A DNA stretch of 49,586 nt from Lachnospiraceae bacterium (GCA_017635395.1 JAGBLN010000025.1:1-49586); one strand, 5' to 3'. Positions 1 to 10,293 are shown, numbered from the stretch's first letter. The notes: a model not told the origin generated them from the letters alone. Numbers and translations: made by a program.

Positions 1-642
1 CCTGCTCTTAATGATGTAAATATCAAAATTAAAAAAGGCGAGTTCGTATTCATAGTAGGTGAGAGCGGATCAGGTAAATCTACCCTGATACGCCTTCTTT
101 TGCGCGAACTTAAGCCTAGCAGCGGAACGGTTACCGTTAATGGCTTCCAGCTTGATAGGATGAACAGGTGGAAAGTGCCGAAGCTCCGCAGGAGCATGGG
201 CGTGGTGTTCCAGGACTTCAGGCTTTTAAAGGACCGCAATGTTTATGACAATGTGGCTTTTGCGCAGAGGATAGTTGAGGCGTCCCCCAGGGAGATGAAG
301 AAGAATGTTCCGGAGATACTGGGGAAGGTTGGTCTGGCGGGCAAGTACCGTGCAAGGACTGACGAGCTTTCCGGCGGAGAACAGCAGAGAGTTGCTCTTG
401 CAAGAGCTCTTGTAAACAAGCCCTCCATTCTTCTTGCGGATGAGCCTACAGGAAACCTGGATCCCAAGAATACAATTGAGATCATGGATCTTCTTGAGCA
501 GATCAACAAGGAAGGCACCACGGTGGTAGTTGTTACCCATAACGAAAAGACCGTTAATGATATGCACCACAGGGTAATTACCATAAAGAAGGGCGTTGTG
601 ATAAGCGACAGGGAAGAGGGTAACTACGAAGATGAAGATTAG
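1..642 (+). CDS. ftsE: Cell division ATP-binding protein FtsE (5' end outside window)
   Basis: ATPase subunit of the FtsEX complex, which sits at the inner membrane and drives peptidoglycan hydrolases through conformational change rather than transport. The reading frame is open from base 1, so the gene begins upstream of the window; the TTG at 100 is internal because the Walker A motif (GESGSGKST) lies before it at about 58-84. The ABC signature LSGGEQQ (about 370-390) and Walker B ILLADEP follow in the right order, as does a switch-region histidine (VVTHN). The stop overlaps the ftsX start by 11 bases, which indicates translational coupling. Identity is secured by the ftsX and LytM-hydrolase neighbours. 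Confidence 0.95.
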   Translation, partial: PALNDVNIKIKKGEFVFIVGESGSGKSTLIRLLLRELKPSSGTVTVNGFQLDRMNRWKVPKLRRSMGVVFQDFRLLKDRNVYDNVAFAQRIVEASPREMKKNVPEILGKVGLAGKYRARTDELSGGEQQRVALARALVNKPSILLADEPTGNLDPKNTIEIMDLLEQINKEGTTVVVVTHNEKTVNDMHHRVITIKKGVVISDREEGNYEDED

Positions 643-1528
643 GACTTTATTCTACATAATAAAACAGGGTGTGGCCAGCACCATAAAGAATAAGTGGTTT
701 ACGCTCGCGTCCATAGCCACCATAGCGTCATGCCTGTTTCTTTTCGGCATAGGCTTTTCACTGATATACAATGTGCAGCACATGGTTAAGACCGCTGAGG
801 AAGGCGTGTCAGTAACCGTGTTCTTTGACGAGGGGATTTCAGACGAAAGGATAGCTGAAATCGGTAATCTCATAACGGGACACACTGCCGTTTCGAGGGC
901 TGTGTTTGTGTCTGCTGACGAGGCCTGGGAAAGCTTCAAAGGGGAATACCTGGGTGAGTATGCCGACGGCTTTACGGAGAATCCGTTGGCTGATTCCGAG
1001 AACTATGAGATTTATCTCAATGATGTGTCAAGGCAAGGAGAACTGGTAAGTTACCTTGAGGGAATAGACGGAGTGCGCAGGGTTAACCGCTCTGAAATTA
1101 CTGCGAATATGCTGAGCGGTTTCAACAGCCTGCTTACATATGTTTCTGTAGGTATTATAGCTGTACTTCTTCTGGTATCTATCTTCCTTATTTCGAATAC
1201 GGTAACGATAGGTATATCTGTAAGAAGTGAAGAAATTGCTATAATGAAATATGTGGGCGCGACGGATTTCTTTGTAAGGGCGCCTTTCGTTATCGAGGGC
1301 ATGCTTATAGGAGCCATCGGCGCAGTGATCCCTTCGGGTATCATTTATATTCTCTATGACAGAGTGATACTTTACATGGTGGAGAGATTCCAGAGCATTT
1401 CAACAGTACTTAATTTCCTGCCGGTGGATCAGGTGTTTGTTTATCTTTTCCCTGTCTGCCTTGCGGTGGGCATAGGCATAGGTTTTATAGGAAGCTTCTT
1501 CACTGTTAGAAAGCATCTGAGGGTGTAG
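632..1528 (+). CDS. ftsX: Cell division permease-like protein FtsX
   Basis: Membrane partner of FtsE. The 298 residues show the family layout: one N-terminal transmembrane segment (about 22-46), an extracellular domain of about 110 residues (50-160) that normally contacts a coiled-coil hydrolase, then three more transmembrane segments (about 168-191, 217-245 and 269-293). The start ATG lies inside the end of ftsE, and the stop is one base before the TTG start of the hydrolase gene, so all three are probably one transcript. Length is normal for a Gram-positive FtsX. The adjacent coiled-coil LytM protein is the obvious candidate for the enzyme it controls. Confidence 0.95.
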   Translation: MKIRTLFYIIKQGVASTIKNKWFTLASIATIASCLFLFGIGFSLIYNVQHMVKTAEEGVSVTVFFDEGISDERIAEIGNLITGHTAVSRAVFVSADEAWESFKGEYLGEYADGFTENPLADSENYEIYLNDVSRQGELVSYLEGIDGVRRVNRSEITANMLSGFNSLLTYVSVGIIAVLLLVSIFLISNTVTIGISVRSEEIAIMKYVGATDFFVRAPFVIEGMLIGAIGAVIPSGIIYILYDRVILYMVERFQSISTVLNFLPVDQVFVYLFPVCLAVGIGIGFIGSFFTVRKHLRV

Positions 1529-1529
1529 T

Positions 1530-2768
1530 TTGCGAAAGAAACTGTTATGGATAATCGCATATTCATTTCTGATAGGCGGAATGGTTTTGGGTTCCGGCAT
1601 TTCTTCGCTTGCGGACAAAGGCGAAGACGATGACCGTACCGTCAGCGAACTGCAGCAGAGCATTAATGATAAAGAGAGCAAGATAAGCAATCTGGAAAGC
1701 CAGAAGGCAGAGCTTGCGGCCGGAAGGTCTGATATACAGAAGGTGGTGAATAACCTTCGCAGCCAGAAGAACGAGATGTCTGCGTATGTTACCCAGCTTG
1801 ATGCTGAAGTTACGCAGCTTCAGGAGAGCATTGATGACCTGAATTTCCAGTGCGAGGCAAAGGAACAGGAGATAGCCGAGGCCGAAGAAGAGCTTGCTGA
1901 CGCGGAGAAAGTTGCGGATGAGCAGTATGAAGCTATGAAAAAACGCATACAGTTTATGTATGAGCGCGGCGACAGCTTTGTCATAGAAATGCTTGTCAGT
2001 GCAGATTCCTTCGGCGATATGCTTAATAAAGCTGAATACATTGAGGACCTTTCTGCATATGACAGAAAGATGCTGGATGAATACAGGCTGGTGATAAAAA
2101 ATGTGGAGCTTAGCAAGGAACTGCTTGAGGAGGAAAAGGAAGTACTTGAGGAGACTAAGCTTGCGGCTGAAGCAAAGCAGGATGATCTTAATGTACTGAT
2201 AGACGAAAAAGAGCAGCAGATCACGGCTTTCAATTCAGACATTGCTACCAACGAAGCTGCGATAGCGGAATATGATGCAGAGATTGCCGAGCAGAACTCC
2301 ATAATCAAGGCACTTGAGGCCCAGGTGGCCGCAGAAAAGCAGGCTATGGAGGAGGCAAACAAAAAGACTTATTATACGGGCGGGGCATTTACCTGGCCTG
2401 CTCCTTCATATACAAGAATATCTTCAGAGTATGGCTGGAGAGTACATCCGACGCTGGGAGTCAATAAGTTCCATAATGGACTTGATATGGCTGCTCCCGG
2501 AGGTTCGCCCATACTTGCGGCATGTGACGGTAAAGTAGTGGCTGCAGGATATTCATCCAGCATGGGTAACTATATAATGATAGACCATGGGGAAGGGCTT
2601 ATTACCATTTACATGCATGCTTCTGCGCTTTATGTTTCAAAAGGAGCAGAGGTTACAAGAGGACAGAAGATTGCTGCAGTGGGAACCACCGGAAGGTCAA
2701 CCGGAAACCATCTGCATTTCGGCGTAAGGCTTAACGGCGAGTATGTTAGCCCCTGGAATTATCTATGA
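1530..2768 (+). CDS. EnvC-like coiled-coil M23 (LytM) peptidoglycan hydrolase
   Basis: Secreted peptidoglycan endopeptidase, 412 residues: a signal peptide (about 1-28), a long Glu/Lys/Gln-rich coiled coil (about 38-280), and a C-terminal LytM/M23 domain (about 290-412). The zinc-site residues of an active enzyme are all present: H315 and D319 in an HxxxD motif, H363, and the HxH at 394-396. It therefore probably cuts peptidoglycan itself, unlike E. coli EnvC, which has a degenerate site and only activates amidases. The start is TTG, one base after the ftsX stop; the signal peptide begins directly there. Coiled-coil plus M23 next to ftsEX is the arrangement expected of an FtsX-activated hydrolase (PcsB/EnvC-type role, inferred). 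Confidence 0.88.
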   Translation: MRKKLLWIIAYSFLIGGMVLGSGISSLADKGEDDDRTVSELQQSINDKESKISNLESQKAELAAGRSDIQKVVNNLRSQKNEMSAYVTQLDAEVTQLQESIDDLNFQCEAKEQEIAEAEEELADAEKVADEQYEAMKKRIQFMYERGDSFVIEMLVSADSFGDMLNKAEYIEDLSAYDRKMLDEYRLVIKNVELSKELLEEEKEVLEETKLAAEAKQDDLNVLIDEKEQQITAFNSDIATNEAAIAEYDAEIAEQNSIIKALEAQVAAEKQAMEEANKKTYYTGGAFTWPAPSYTRISSEYGWRVHPTLGVNKFHNGLDMAAPGGSPILAACDGKVVAAGYSSSMGNYIMIDHGEGLITIYMHASALYVSKGAEVTRGQKIAAVGTTGRSTGNHLHFGVRLNGEYVSPWNYL

Positions 2769-2803
2769 TGCAAATCTGCGCATAAAGATGTATAATAACT
2801 GCG

Positions 2804-2818
2804 GCTGTTATTAACAGC
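2804..2818. promoter_or_regulatory. 15-bp palindrome just downstream of a TATAAT hexamer
   Basis: GCTGTTA-T-TAACAGC is a perfect inverted repeat with a one-base centre. A TATAAT hexamer lies at 2791-2796, so transcription from it would start at about the first base of the palindrome. No good -35 hexamer is visible 17 bases upstream. It sits between the hydrolase gene and the S41 protease gene and could be an operator; as a terminator it lacks a T-run. Confidence 0.35.
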
Positions 2819-2858
2819 ATAATTATGAAATCAATTTAGGGTAAGCAGGAAAGTTCCA

Positions 2859-4127
2859 ATGGATAATCAGAACGAAGCAGAGCTTCAGCAAAAAGAAAAA
2901 AATGGCGGATTTTGGACTGGCTTTTTAACAGCCAGTGTTATTTTTCTGTTCATAGCATGCATTACTTTGAGCATAAGCATTTTTGTAAGAAGGGCAGGCG
3001 AGGCGCCTACGCCTTCTTCAGAAAGTACGGTTTCAAGTGATGGATTTGCTACAGACTCCCAGGAGACAATTGAAAAGCTGAATGAGATTGAAGGATATAT
3101 CGACAGGTCCTTTATCGATAGTGTCAGCAATGATACATTAAGCGAGGGACTTTACAGGGGAATGGTGGAAGCCCTTGATGATCCCTATGCGACATATTAT
3201 ACGCCTGAGGAATGGATAAAAATGAAGGAAGATACCACCGGCGTGTACTACGGCATAGGAGCGTATCTTATGCTTGATGAGAAGTATATGTATCCGAGGA
3301 TTACAGGCGTTATCCCGGGGTCCGGTGCAGAAGAAGCCGGCATAAAAGAAAATGACTATATCATGGAGGTTGAAGGCGAGGATATCTACGACCAGGATCT
3401 GGAATCGGTAGTTGCAAGAATCCGCGGCGACGAGGGAACCAGTGTGCACATAACAATCGCCAGGGGCGAGGAAGGCGCACGGGAGCTTATGGAATTTGAT
3501 GTTGTACGTCACAGGGTGGAAACTCCTACCGTAGAATGGGAAATGATGGATGATGACATCGGATACATTGCCATTGCAAGATTCGAGGCAGTGACTGCTG
3601 ACCAGTTTGCAGAGGCTCTTGCTGAGGTAAAGGGCAAGGGGGCAAAGGGCATCGTGCTGGATCTCAGAAGCAATCCCGGCGGATCCCTTACTGCGGCGGT
3701 GTCTATTGCAGGCATGATGCTGCCTAAGGGAACTGTTGTTTATACCATGGACAGGTACGGGAACAGGGAAGACTATACTTCAAGCGGTAACAACGAACTT
3801 CAGATACCTATGGCTGTACTTGTAAACGGCAACAGCGCCAGTGCGTCCGAGATACTTGCCGGTGCTATCAAGGACTATAATAAAGGCATATTGGTAGGAA
3901 CCACTACCTTTGGAAAAGGTATAGTGCAGCAGATATTCGTACTTGAAGACGGATCAGCCCTGAAGATCACGGTGAGCCACTATTATACGCCGAACGGCAA
4001 TGACATCCACGGGGTGGGCATAGAGCCGGATGTTGAGGAAGAATTCGACTGGGAAGAATATGAAAAGTCTGAAACTGACAATCAGCTGGAAAAGGCAATA
4101 GAGGTTGTAAAGGATCAGATAAAGTAA
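2859..4127 (+). CDS. S41 family C-terminal processing protease (CtpA/CtpB-like)
   Basis: Membrane-anchored serine protease of 422 residues. It has one N-terminal transmembrane segment (about 20-45), an S41 N-terminal helical region (about 65-125), a PDZ domain (about 130-215) and the S41 catalytic domain (about 220-400). The catalytic dyad is visible as S328 in the SASASE stretch and K353 in FGKGIVQ, with Q357 one helical turn on, the same 25-residue Ser-Lys spacing as CtpB. Proteases of this family trim surface or regulatory proteins outside the membrane. Its position behind ftsEX and a LytM hydrolase is common in Firmicutes and suggests a role in controlling cell-wall enzymes (inference). 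Confidence 0.92.
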   Translation: MDNQNEAELQQKEKNGGFWTGFLTASVIFLFIACITLSISIFVRRAGEAPTPSSESTVSSDGFATDSQETIEKLNEIEGYIDRSFIDSVSNDTLSEGLYRGMVEALDDPYATYYTPEEWIKMKEDTTGVYYGIGAYLMLDEKYMYPRITGVIPGSGAEEAGIKENDYIMEVEGEDIYDQDLESVVARIRGDEGTSVHITIARGEEGARELMEFDVVRHRVETPTVEWEMMDDDIGYIAIARFEAVTADQFAEALAEVKGKGAKGIVLDLRSNPGGSLTAAVSIAGMMLPKGTVVYTMDRYGNREDYTSSGNNELQIPMAVLVNGNSASASEILAGAIKDYNKGILVGTTTFGKGIVQQIFVLEDGSALKITVSHYYTPNGNDIHGVGIEPDVEEEFDWEEYEKSETDNQLEKAIEVVKDQIK

Positions 4128-4195
4128 AATGCAGCAGCGATGCTGTTAAAATTAAGAAAAAGGACGGCGGATAGCCGCAGCACGAAAGGAGTATT

Positions 4196-5110
4196 ATGAG
4201 CAAGAGTTTTGAAGATTTACTTTCAAGAGTAAATGCATGTGCCACAAAGAAGCTTGCTGTTGCAGTAGCACAGGACAAGGCTGTTCTGGAGGCAGTAAAG
4301 GTAGCTAAGGAAAGAAAGATCGCAGATGCGATACTCGTTGGTGACGAGGATGCTATAAAGCAGATCGGTGCTGAGCTTGGCATGGATATGTCAGAGTACC
4401 GCATAATCGATGAAAAGGATATTACCGAGGCATCACTTAAGGCTGTAAAGCTTGTGCATGACGGCGAGGCTGACATGTATATGAAGGGACTTCTTCCTAC
4501 AGGAACTTTCCTTAAGAGCGTGCTTAATAAAGAAGTAGGTCTTCGTACCGGCAAGCCTCTTTCTCACGTTTGTGTATTCGAGATTCCTGGCTTCGACAGG
4601 CTCTTATTCCTTACGGATGTGGCTTTCATGCCCTATCCTACTGTAGAAGATAAAAAGTGCATGATCGACTACACTGTAGAAGTTGCAAATGCCTGCGGAG
4701 TAGAGATGCCCAAGGTTGCCTGCCTTGCAGCGCTTGAGACAGTAAACGAGAAGATGCCTGTATGCGTAGATTCCGCAAAGCTTACCGAGATGAACATAAA
4801 CGGTGAGATAGAGGGTTGCATAGTTGACGGACCTTTGTCAATGGATATAGCTCTTTACAAAGAGGCGGCAGAGGAAAAGGGAGCTCTTGACAGAAGAGTT
4901 GCCGGAGATGCTGATATTCTTGTATTCCCTGATATCCATGCAGGTAATCTTGTATACAAGAGCATCGTGCATATGGTACCCTGCAAGAACGGTAACATCT
5001 TAACCGGTACAAAGGCTCCGGTTATCCTTACATCCCGTTCCGACAGTGTAGAGGTAAAGGTTAATTCCATCGCACTTGCAGCTGTTGTTGCAGAAAAGCT
5101 TAATAAATAA
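4196..5110 (+). CDS. ptb: Phosphate butyryltransferase
   Basis: Transfers butyryl from CoA to phosphate, giving butyryl phosphate for the kinase encoded next. The 304-residue protein is of the normal size for the phosphate acetyl/butyryltransferase (PTA_PTB) family, with family stretches such as [15 protein letters not shown] (about 97-111), a DVAFMPYPT stretch (about 142-150) and [17 protein letters not shown] near the C-terminus (about 240-256). A good ribosome binding site (AAAGGAG, 4186-4192) precedes the ATG. The gene is 11 bases from buk, and this adjacency decides between butyryl and acetyl specificity. Expected to act in the cytoplasm in the last steps of butyrate formation, yielding ATP. 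Confidence 0.92.
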   Translation: MSKSFEDLLSRVNACATKKLAVAVAQDKAVLEAVKVAKERKIADAILVGDEDAIKQIGAELGMDMSEYRIIDEKDITEASLKAVKLVHDGEADMYMKGLLPTGTFLKSVLNKEVGLRTGKPLSHVCVFEIPGFDRLLFLTDVAFMPYPTVEDKKCMIDYTVEVANACGVEMPKVACLAALETVNEKMPVCVDSAKLTEMNINGEIEGCIVDGPLSMDIALYKEAAEEKGALDRRVAGDADILVFPDIHAGNLVYKSIVHMVPCKNGNILTGTKAPVILTSRSDSVEVKVNSIALAAVVAEKLNK

Positions 5111-5124
5111 AAAGGAGGCTAATG

Positions 5125-6189
5125 ATGGCAAAGTTACTTGTAATCAATCCCGGTTCCACATCCACCAAGATCGGTGTTTTTGAGGATGAAAAGCTCTTAT
5201 TTGAAGAGACCTTAAGACATAGCACAGAAGAGATCACACAGTACGGTTCTATTTTTGAGCAGAAGGATTTCAGAAAGAATATCATTCTTGATTTCCTTGC
5301 TTCAAAGGATCTCAAGCCTGCAGATTTTGATGCCTTCGTAGGAAGAGGCGGAATGCTTAAGCCTATAACCGGCGGTACATATCCTGTAACAGATGATCTG
5401 CTTGAAGATCTTAAGATCGGCAAGACAGGACAGCATGCATCAAACTTAGGCGGAATACTTGCAAGAGAGATCGGTGACGAGGTTGGCAAGCCTTCTTTCA
5501 TAGTTGATCCCGTGGTTGTTGATGAGATGCAGCCTCTTGCAAGATACTCAGGTCTTCCTGAACTTCCCCGCAGGTCCGTATTCCATGCGCTCAACCAGAA
5601 GGCTGTTGCAAAGAGATATGCAAAGGAAAACGGCAAGAAGTATGATGAGCTGAGGCTTATCGTTGTACATATGGGTGGCGGTGTGTCGGTTGGTGCCCAC
5701 TTAAACGGCAAGGTTGTTGATATCTTCAACGCTCTTGACGGCGACGGTGCATTCTCGCCTGAGAGAGCAGGCGCTGTACCTCCCGGAGACCTTGTAAAGC
5801 TTTGCTTCTCTGGAAAGTATACTGAGCAGGAGATTTATAAGAAGCTCGTAGGCGGCGGCGGATTCAATGCATATATGGGAACAAATGATGCCCGTATCGT
5901 TGAAGGCAAGTGTGCTGAAGGCGATAAGGAAGCTATCGAGCTTTATGATGCTTTTGTATACCAGGTATGCAAGAATGTCGGTTCACAGGCAACTGTTCTT
6001 GAGGGCAAGGTAGACCAGATAATCCTTACCGGCGGTATCGCATACTCAAAGCTTGCGGTAGCTAAGATAAAAGAGCGCGTAGAGTGGATCGCACCTGTTA
6101 CTGTATATCCCGGCGAAGATGAGCTGTTAGCCCTTGCACAGGGGGCGCTTCGTGTGATGAATGGTGAAGAGGAAGCAATGAAGTATTGA
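5125..6189 (+). CDS. buk: Butyrate kinase
   Basis: Converts butyryl phosphate and ADP to butyrate and ATP. About 354 residues, normal for the acetate/butyrate kinase (ASKHA) fold: phosphate-binding loop INPGSTSTK at the N-terminus, [12 protein letters not shown] in the middle (about 182-193), and [10 protein letters not shown] near the C-terminus. Two ATGs lie in frame at 5122 and 5125; the second is preferred because it is six bases from the strong AAAGGAGG (5111-5118), whereas the first is only three bases away. Together with ptb this is the ptb-buk route of butyrate production, an alternative to butyryl-CoA:acetate CoA-transferase. Confidence 0.94.
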   Translation: MAKLLVINPGSTSTKIGVFEDEKLLFEETLRHSTEEITQYGSIFEQKDFRKNIILDFLASKDLKPADFDAFVGRGGMLKPITGGTYPVTDDLLEDLKIGKTGQHASNLGGILAREIGDEVGKPSFIVDPVVVDEMQPLARYSGLPELPRRSVFHALNQKAVAKRYAKENGKKYDELRLIVVHMGGGVSVGAHLNGKVVDIFNALDGDGAFSPERAGAVPPGDLVKLCFSGKYTEQEIYKKLVGGGGFNAYMGTNDARIVEGKCAEGDKEAIELYDAFVYQVCKNVGSQATVLEGKVDQIILTGGIAYSKLAVAKIKERVEWIAPVTVYPGEDELLALAQGALRVMNGEEEAMKY

Positions 6190-6220
6190 AATAATTAAGT
6201 GGTCGATTATGACCCTAAGG

Positions 6221-6252
6221 ATAGGGGAGATGCGGTAAAGCATCTTCCCTAT
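6221..6252 (+). terminator. Stem-loop after buk, probable terminator
   Basis: ATAGGGGAGATGC (6221-6233) pairs with GCATCTTCCCTAT (6240-6252) over 13 bp with one G-T pair and a six-base loop. The following TGCTATGTTTTAT is only moderately T-rich, so termination may be partial. A strong promoter for secA lies just beyond it, which agrees with a transcript boundary here. Confidence 0.6.
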
Positions 6253-6290
6253 TGCTATGTTTTATCGCATGGGCGGCGTTCTATACAACA

Positions 6291-6319
6291 TTGCAGAACC
6301 TGCCAGATTTTGCTATAAT
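6291..6319 (+). promoter_or_regulatory. Sigma-A-type promoter upstream of secA
   Basis: TTGCAG (6291-6296), a 17-base spacer and TATAAT (6314-6319), with an extended -10 TG at 6311-6312. It lies 57 bases before the secA start and behind the buk stem-loop. Seen by eye; the hexamers and spacing are near consensus. Confidence 0.75.
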
Positions 6320-6375
6320 GAAGTGTTTAATGCATTTATAAATGCTTTATGCGAAAGGACAAAAAGGACTAAATT

Positions 6376-8967
6376 ATGAAGATTCTTGAAAAAGTTTTCG
6401 GTACTCATAGTGAGCATGAGCTGAAAAGGATATATCCGATAGTAGATAAGATTGAAAGCTACAGGGACAGCATGATGGCCTTAAGCGATGAAGAGCTTCG
6501 TGCTAAGACTGATGAATTTAAAAAGCGCCTTTCAGATGGTGAAACTCTTGATGCGCTACTTCCTGAGGCCTATGCCGTTGTAAGGGAAGCGGCTAGAAGA
6601 GTCAGGGAAATGGAACACTACCGTGTACAGCTTATCGGCGGTATCGTGCTTCACCAGGGCAGGATCGCAGAGATGCGTACCGGTGAAGGTAAGACTCTTG
6701 TGGCAACACTGCCTTCCTACCTTAATGCGCTTGAGGGCAAGGGCGTATGTGTTGTAACGGTAAACGAATACCTGGCAAAGCGTGATGCTGAGTGGATGGG
6801 TGAGATACACAAGTTCTTAGGACTTACCGTTGGATATATAACCAATGATATGAAGAGTGAGGAGCGCCGTGCAATGTACGGATGTGACATCACTTATATA
6901 ACAAACAACGAACTTGGTTTCGATTATCTCCGTGACAACATGGTCATCTATAAGGAGCAGCTGGTTCAGCGTGGCCTGCATTATGCCATCATCGACGAGG
7001 TGGACTCCATCCTTATCGACGAAGCCCGTACCCCTCTTATCATATCCGGTCAGAGCGGAAAGGCTACCAAGCTTTATGAAGTATGCGACGTGCTTGCAAA
7101 GCAGATGAAGCGCGGTGATGATGAGGAAATGATCTACAAGCTGGATGCGGTTATGGATTCCATGATGCATACCGACAGCCAGCCTGAGGAAACCGGTGAC
7201 TTTATTCTTAACGAAAAGGATAAGCTGGTCAATCTTACCGAGCAGGGTGTTGCAAGGGTAGAGAAATTCTTTCATATTGAGAACCTTGCGGATTCTGAAA
7301 ACAGTGAGATCCAGCACGGCATCATACTTGCCCTTCGCGCAAACTACCTGATGTTTAAGGATCAGGATTATATCGTAAAAGACGATCAGGTTGTCATCGT
7401 TGATGCTTTTACAGGACGACTTATGCCGGGGCGCCGTTTCTCAGACGGTCTCCATCAGGCTATAGAGGCAAAGGAGCATGTTAAGGTAAAGCGTGAGTCC
7501 ATGACTCTTGCTACCATTACGTTCCAGAACTTCTTCAACAAATTCGAGAAGAAAGCCGGCATGACCGGTACTGCAATGACGGAGGAACAGGAATTCCGTG
7601 ATATATACGGAATGGACGTTATTGCCATCCCTACCAATAAGCCTGTAGCCCGTATAGACGAAGAGGACTGCGTATACTGTACCAGAAAGGAAAAGCTGCA
7701 CGAGATAGTTGAGCGAGTTAAGGAAGTCCATGCAACAGGCCAGCCTATACTGGTAGGTACCGTAAATATTGATGCATCTGAGGAACTGAGCAGGCTTCTT
7801 ACCAAGGAAGGCATAAAGCATAACGTGCTGAATGCTAAGTTCCATGAGCAGGAAGCTGAGATAGTCGCTGATGCGGGTATCCACGGATCTGTTACCATTG
7901 CAACCAACATGGCGGGTCGTGGTACTGATATTAAGCTTGATGAAGAGGCAAGGGAAGCAGGCGGACTTTTGATTCTGGGAACTGAGCGTCATGAGTCAAG
8001 ACGTATAGACAACCAGTTGAGAGGACGTTCCGGACGTCAGGGCGATCCCGGACGGTCTGTATTTTATATCTCTCTTGAGGACGATCTGATGAGACTCTTC
8101 GGTTCAGAGAGACTTATAAATGTATTTAATTCACTGGGCGTTCCTGAGAACCAGCGTATAGAGCATAAGATGCTTTCCGGGGCTATCGAGAAGGCGCAGA
8201 CCCGTATCGAGAACAACAACTTCGGACGAAGAAAAACAGTGCTCCAGTACGACCAGGTAATGAATGAGCAGCGTGAGATAATCTATGCGGAGCGCAGGCG
8301 CGTGCTTAACGGAGAGAGCATGCGTGATGTTATCTACAAGATGATACAGGATATCGTTGAGGAAGCTGTGGAGACTGTTATCGGCGAGGAAAACAACGCT
8401 GAGAACTGGGATCTGAAGGAACTTAATGAACTGCTTCTGCCTCTGATTCCTCTTCAGCCCATTACAGCAGAACGTATCGAAAAGAAGAAGAACAGCGTGG
8501 TTCAGCAGCTTAAGGAAGAGGCTGTAAAGCTTTATGAAGCTAAAGAGGCTGAGTTCCCTGAACCTGAAATGATCCGTGAGGCTGAGCGTGTTATCCTGCT
8601 TAAATCCATAGATAAGAAGTGGATGAACCACATTGATGATATGGATCAGCTGGAGAAGGCTTCAGGCCTTTCCGGTATGGGACAGCAGGATCCTCTTGCT
8701 GAATACAAGAAGAGCGCATTTGAAATGTTCAATGCCATGGAGCAGGCTATAAAGGAAGAAACTGTCCGTATCCTCTTCAGAATAAGGCTTGAAAAGAAGG
8801 TAGAACGTGAGCAGGTAGCAAAGGTAACCGGAACTAACAAGGATGAAAGTTCTGTAAAGACACCTGTAAAGCGTGCAGCGGTTAAGATTTATCCTAATGC
8901 GCCTTGTCCCTGCGGAAGCGGCAGGAAAGTAAAGGAGTGCCATCCCGAGTATCTTAAGAAACAGTAG
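6376..8967 (+). CDS. secA: Preprotein translocase ATPase SecA
   Basis: Motor of the Sec secretion pathway, pushing unfolded preproteins through SecYEG with ATP. The 863 residues contain the Walker A motif MRTGEGKT with K106, the DEAD-box [15 protein letters not shown] (about 210-224), the preprotein cross-linking region, the second helicase domain with [10 protein letters not shown] and the [11 protein letters not shown] arginine-finger region, and a C-terminal SEC-C zinc motif ([13 protein letters not shown], about 844-856) for SecB or ribosome contact. The length is typical of the housekeeping enzyme. It has its own promoter and probably continues into prfB, since the gap is 57 bases without a terminator. 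Confidence 0.98.
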   Translation: MKILEKVFGTHSEHELKRIYPIVDKIESYRDSMMALSDEELRAKTDEFKKRLSDGETLDALLPEAYAVVREAARRVREMEHYRVQLIGGIVLHQGRIAEMRTGEGKTLVATLPSYLNALEGKGVCVVTVNEYLAKRDAEWMGEIHKFLGLTVGYITNDMKSEERRAMYGCDITYITNNELGFDYLRDNMVIYKEQLVQRGLHYAIIDEVDSILIDEARTPLIISGQSGKATKLYEVCDVLAKQMKRGDDEEMIYKLDAVMDSMMHTDSQPEETGDFILNEKDKLVNLTEQGVARVEKFFHIENLADSENSEIQHGIILALRANYLMFKDQDYIVKDDQVVIVDAFTGRLMPGRRFSDGLHQAIEAKEHVKVKRESMTLATITFQNFFNKFEKKAGMTGTAMTEEQEFRDIYGMDVIAIPTNKPVARIDEEDCVYCTRKEKLHEIVERVKEVHATGQPILVGTVNIDASEELSRLLTKEGIKHNVLNAKFHEQEAEIVADAGIHGSVTIATNMAGRGTDIKLDEEAREAGGLLILGTERHESRRIDNQLRGRSGRQGDPGRSVFYISLEDDLMRLFGSERLINVFNSLGVPENQRIEHKMLSGAIEKAQTRIENNNFGRRKTVLQYDQVMNEQREIIYAERRRVLNGESMRDVIYKMIQDIVEEAVETVIGEENNAENWDLKELNELLLPLIPLQPITAERIEKKKNSVVQQLKEEAVKLYEAKEAEFPEPEMIREAERVILLKSIDKKWMNHIDDMDQLEKASGLSGMGQQDPLAEYKKSAFEMFNAMEQAIKEETVRILFRIRLEKKVEREQVAKVTGTNKDESSVKTPVKRAAVKIYPNAPCPCGSGRKVKECHPEYLKKQ

Positions 8968-9024
8968 CGCTGATCTCTAAAAAGGAGCTGTCGTTTTTGT
9001 ACTTTAAGATAAAAGGAGTATATT

Positions 9025-10164
9025 ATGGTTGAACTTGACCAGATGAAAATAGAATTACAGCAGTACAAGGATCCTCTTGCGGAAGTAAGGGATTCTCTTG
9101 ACATTCCTTCAAAGAAAAAGAGGATGGAAGAGCTGGATATGGATATGGCATCACCGGATTTCTGGAATAACCCGGACCGTGCCAACAAGCTGTCAAAGGA
9201 AGCAAAGAACCTCAAGGATACCGTAGAGGAATGTGAGGCTATGGAGCAGGCCTATGAGGATATTGAGGTTCTTATAGCCATGGGTAATGAGGAAAACGAT
9301 GCTTCGATGATAGACGAGGTAAGGAGCGAACTGGATTCGCTGATCAATCGTCTGGAGACCATGAGGCTGAAGACTCTGCTTACCGGCCCTTATGATTCAA
9401 ACAATGCCATCTTAAGCCTTAATGCAGGCGCAGGCGGTACAGAGAGCTGTGACTGGTGCGGAATGCTTTACCGTATGTACATGCGCTGGGCTGAAAGAAA
9501 GGGATTTACCTTTGAAGAGCTTACAATGGTTGAAGGCGATGAAGCCGGTGTTAAATCCGCGGATTTCCAGATAAGCGGAGAAAACGCTTACGGTTATCTT
9601 AAGAGTGAACAGGGAGTTCACAGACTTGTGCGCATATCTCCTTTTAACGCGCAGGGAAAGAGGCAGACATCTTTCGTGTCACTTGATGTTCTTCCTGAAC
9701 TTAAGGATGATTCAGAGATAGAGATAAAGAATGATGATATAAGGATAGATACATACCGAAGCAGCGGTGCCGGCGGACAGCATATTAATAAGACCTCATC
9801 CGCTATACGTATCACTCATTTCCCTACAGGCATAGTCGTAACCTGCCAGAATGAGCGCTCACAGTTCCAGAACAAGGACAAGGCTATGGAGATACTTCGA
9901 GGCAAGCTTCTTCAGCGCAAGCAGATGGAGGATGAGGCTAAGCTTAAGGGCATACAGGGAGACCTTAAGGCTATAGGATGGGGCAGCCAGATACGTTCAT
10001 ATGTGCTTCAGCCCTATCAGATGGTAAAGGATCACAGGACCGGCGAGGAAACCGGAAATCCTGACGCTGTCCTTGACGGTGATATAGACAGGTTCATCAA
10101 TGCATATCTTAAGAATGCCAGCCAGGGAACCCTTAGGAGTGATGATTCAGGGGATGACATGTGA
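9025..10164 (+). CDS. prfB: Peptide chain release factor 2, encoded without a frameshift
   Basis: Recognises UGA and UAA stop codons and triggers release of the finished protein. The 379 residues carry the RF2 stop-codon motif S205-P206-F207 and the catalytic G250-G251-Q252, at the same numbers as in E. coli RF2. In most bacteria prfB needs a +1 frameshift at CTT-TGA-C; here the corresponding place reads CTTGAC in one frame (9097-9102), so the autoregulatory shift is absent, although a Shine-Dalgarno-like AAGGGA remains just upstream (9087-9092). The start ATG follows AAAAGGAG at 9012-9019. The C-terminus has a short Ser/Asp-rich extension. Confidence 0.96.
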   Translation: MVELDQMKIELQQYKDPLAEVRDSLDIPSKKKRMEELDMDMASPDFWNNPDRANKLSKEAKNLKDTVEECEAMEQAYEDIEVLIAMGNEENDASMIDEVRSELDSLINRLETMRLKTLLTGPYDSNNAILSLNAGAGGTESCDWCGMLYRMYMRWAERKGFTFEELTMVEGDEAGVKSADFQISGENAYGYLKSEQGVHRLVRISPFNAQGKRQTSFVSLDVLPELKDDSEIEIKNDDIRIDTYRSSGAGGQHINKTSSAIRITHFPTGIVVTCQNERSQFQNKDKAMEILRGKLLQRKQMEDEAKLKGIQGDLKAIGWGSQIRSYVLQPYQMVKDHRTGEETGNPDAVLDGDIDRFINAYLKNASQGTLRSDDSGDDM

Positions 10165-10201
10165 TGCCGCAGTAAAATAATTCTTTGTTAGATATCTAAA
10201 G

Positions 10202-10227
10202 GACCTGCATTTTTGCAGGTCTTTTTT
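10202..10227 (+). terminator. Rho-independent terminator of secA-prfB
   Basis: GACCTGCA (10202-10209), a TTTT loop and TGCAGGTC (10214-10221) form a perfect 8-bp stem followed by six Ts. A textbook intrinsic terminator 38 bases after prfB. Confidence 0.93.
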
Positions 10228-10293
10228 GCGCTGATCTATATGATGGAATTCTAGGTGGATATGTGAGCTATTACTTATTCTTATAAGTATATT

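Noticed and set aside
1820-2362. Serine-rich 180-residue open frame on the minus strand opposite the coiled-coil hydrolase
   Set aside because: It is the complement of a Glu/Lys/Gln-rich coiled-coil region, has no ribosome binding site and its composition is explained by the opposite strand.
3967-4554. 195-residue minus-strand open frame spanning the protease/ptb boundary
   Set aside because: It overlaps two well-supported genes, has no family resemblance and no start signals.
6221-6265. Possible riboswitch between buk and secA
   Set aside because: Only one simple stem-loop is present, without the conserved cores of known riboswitches; a terminator explains it better.
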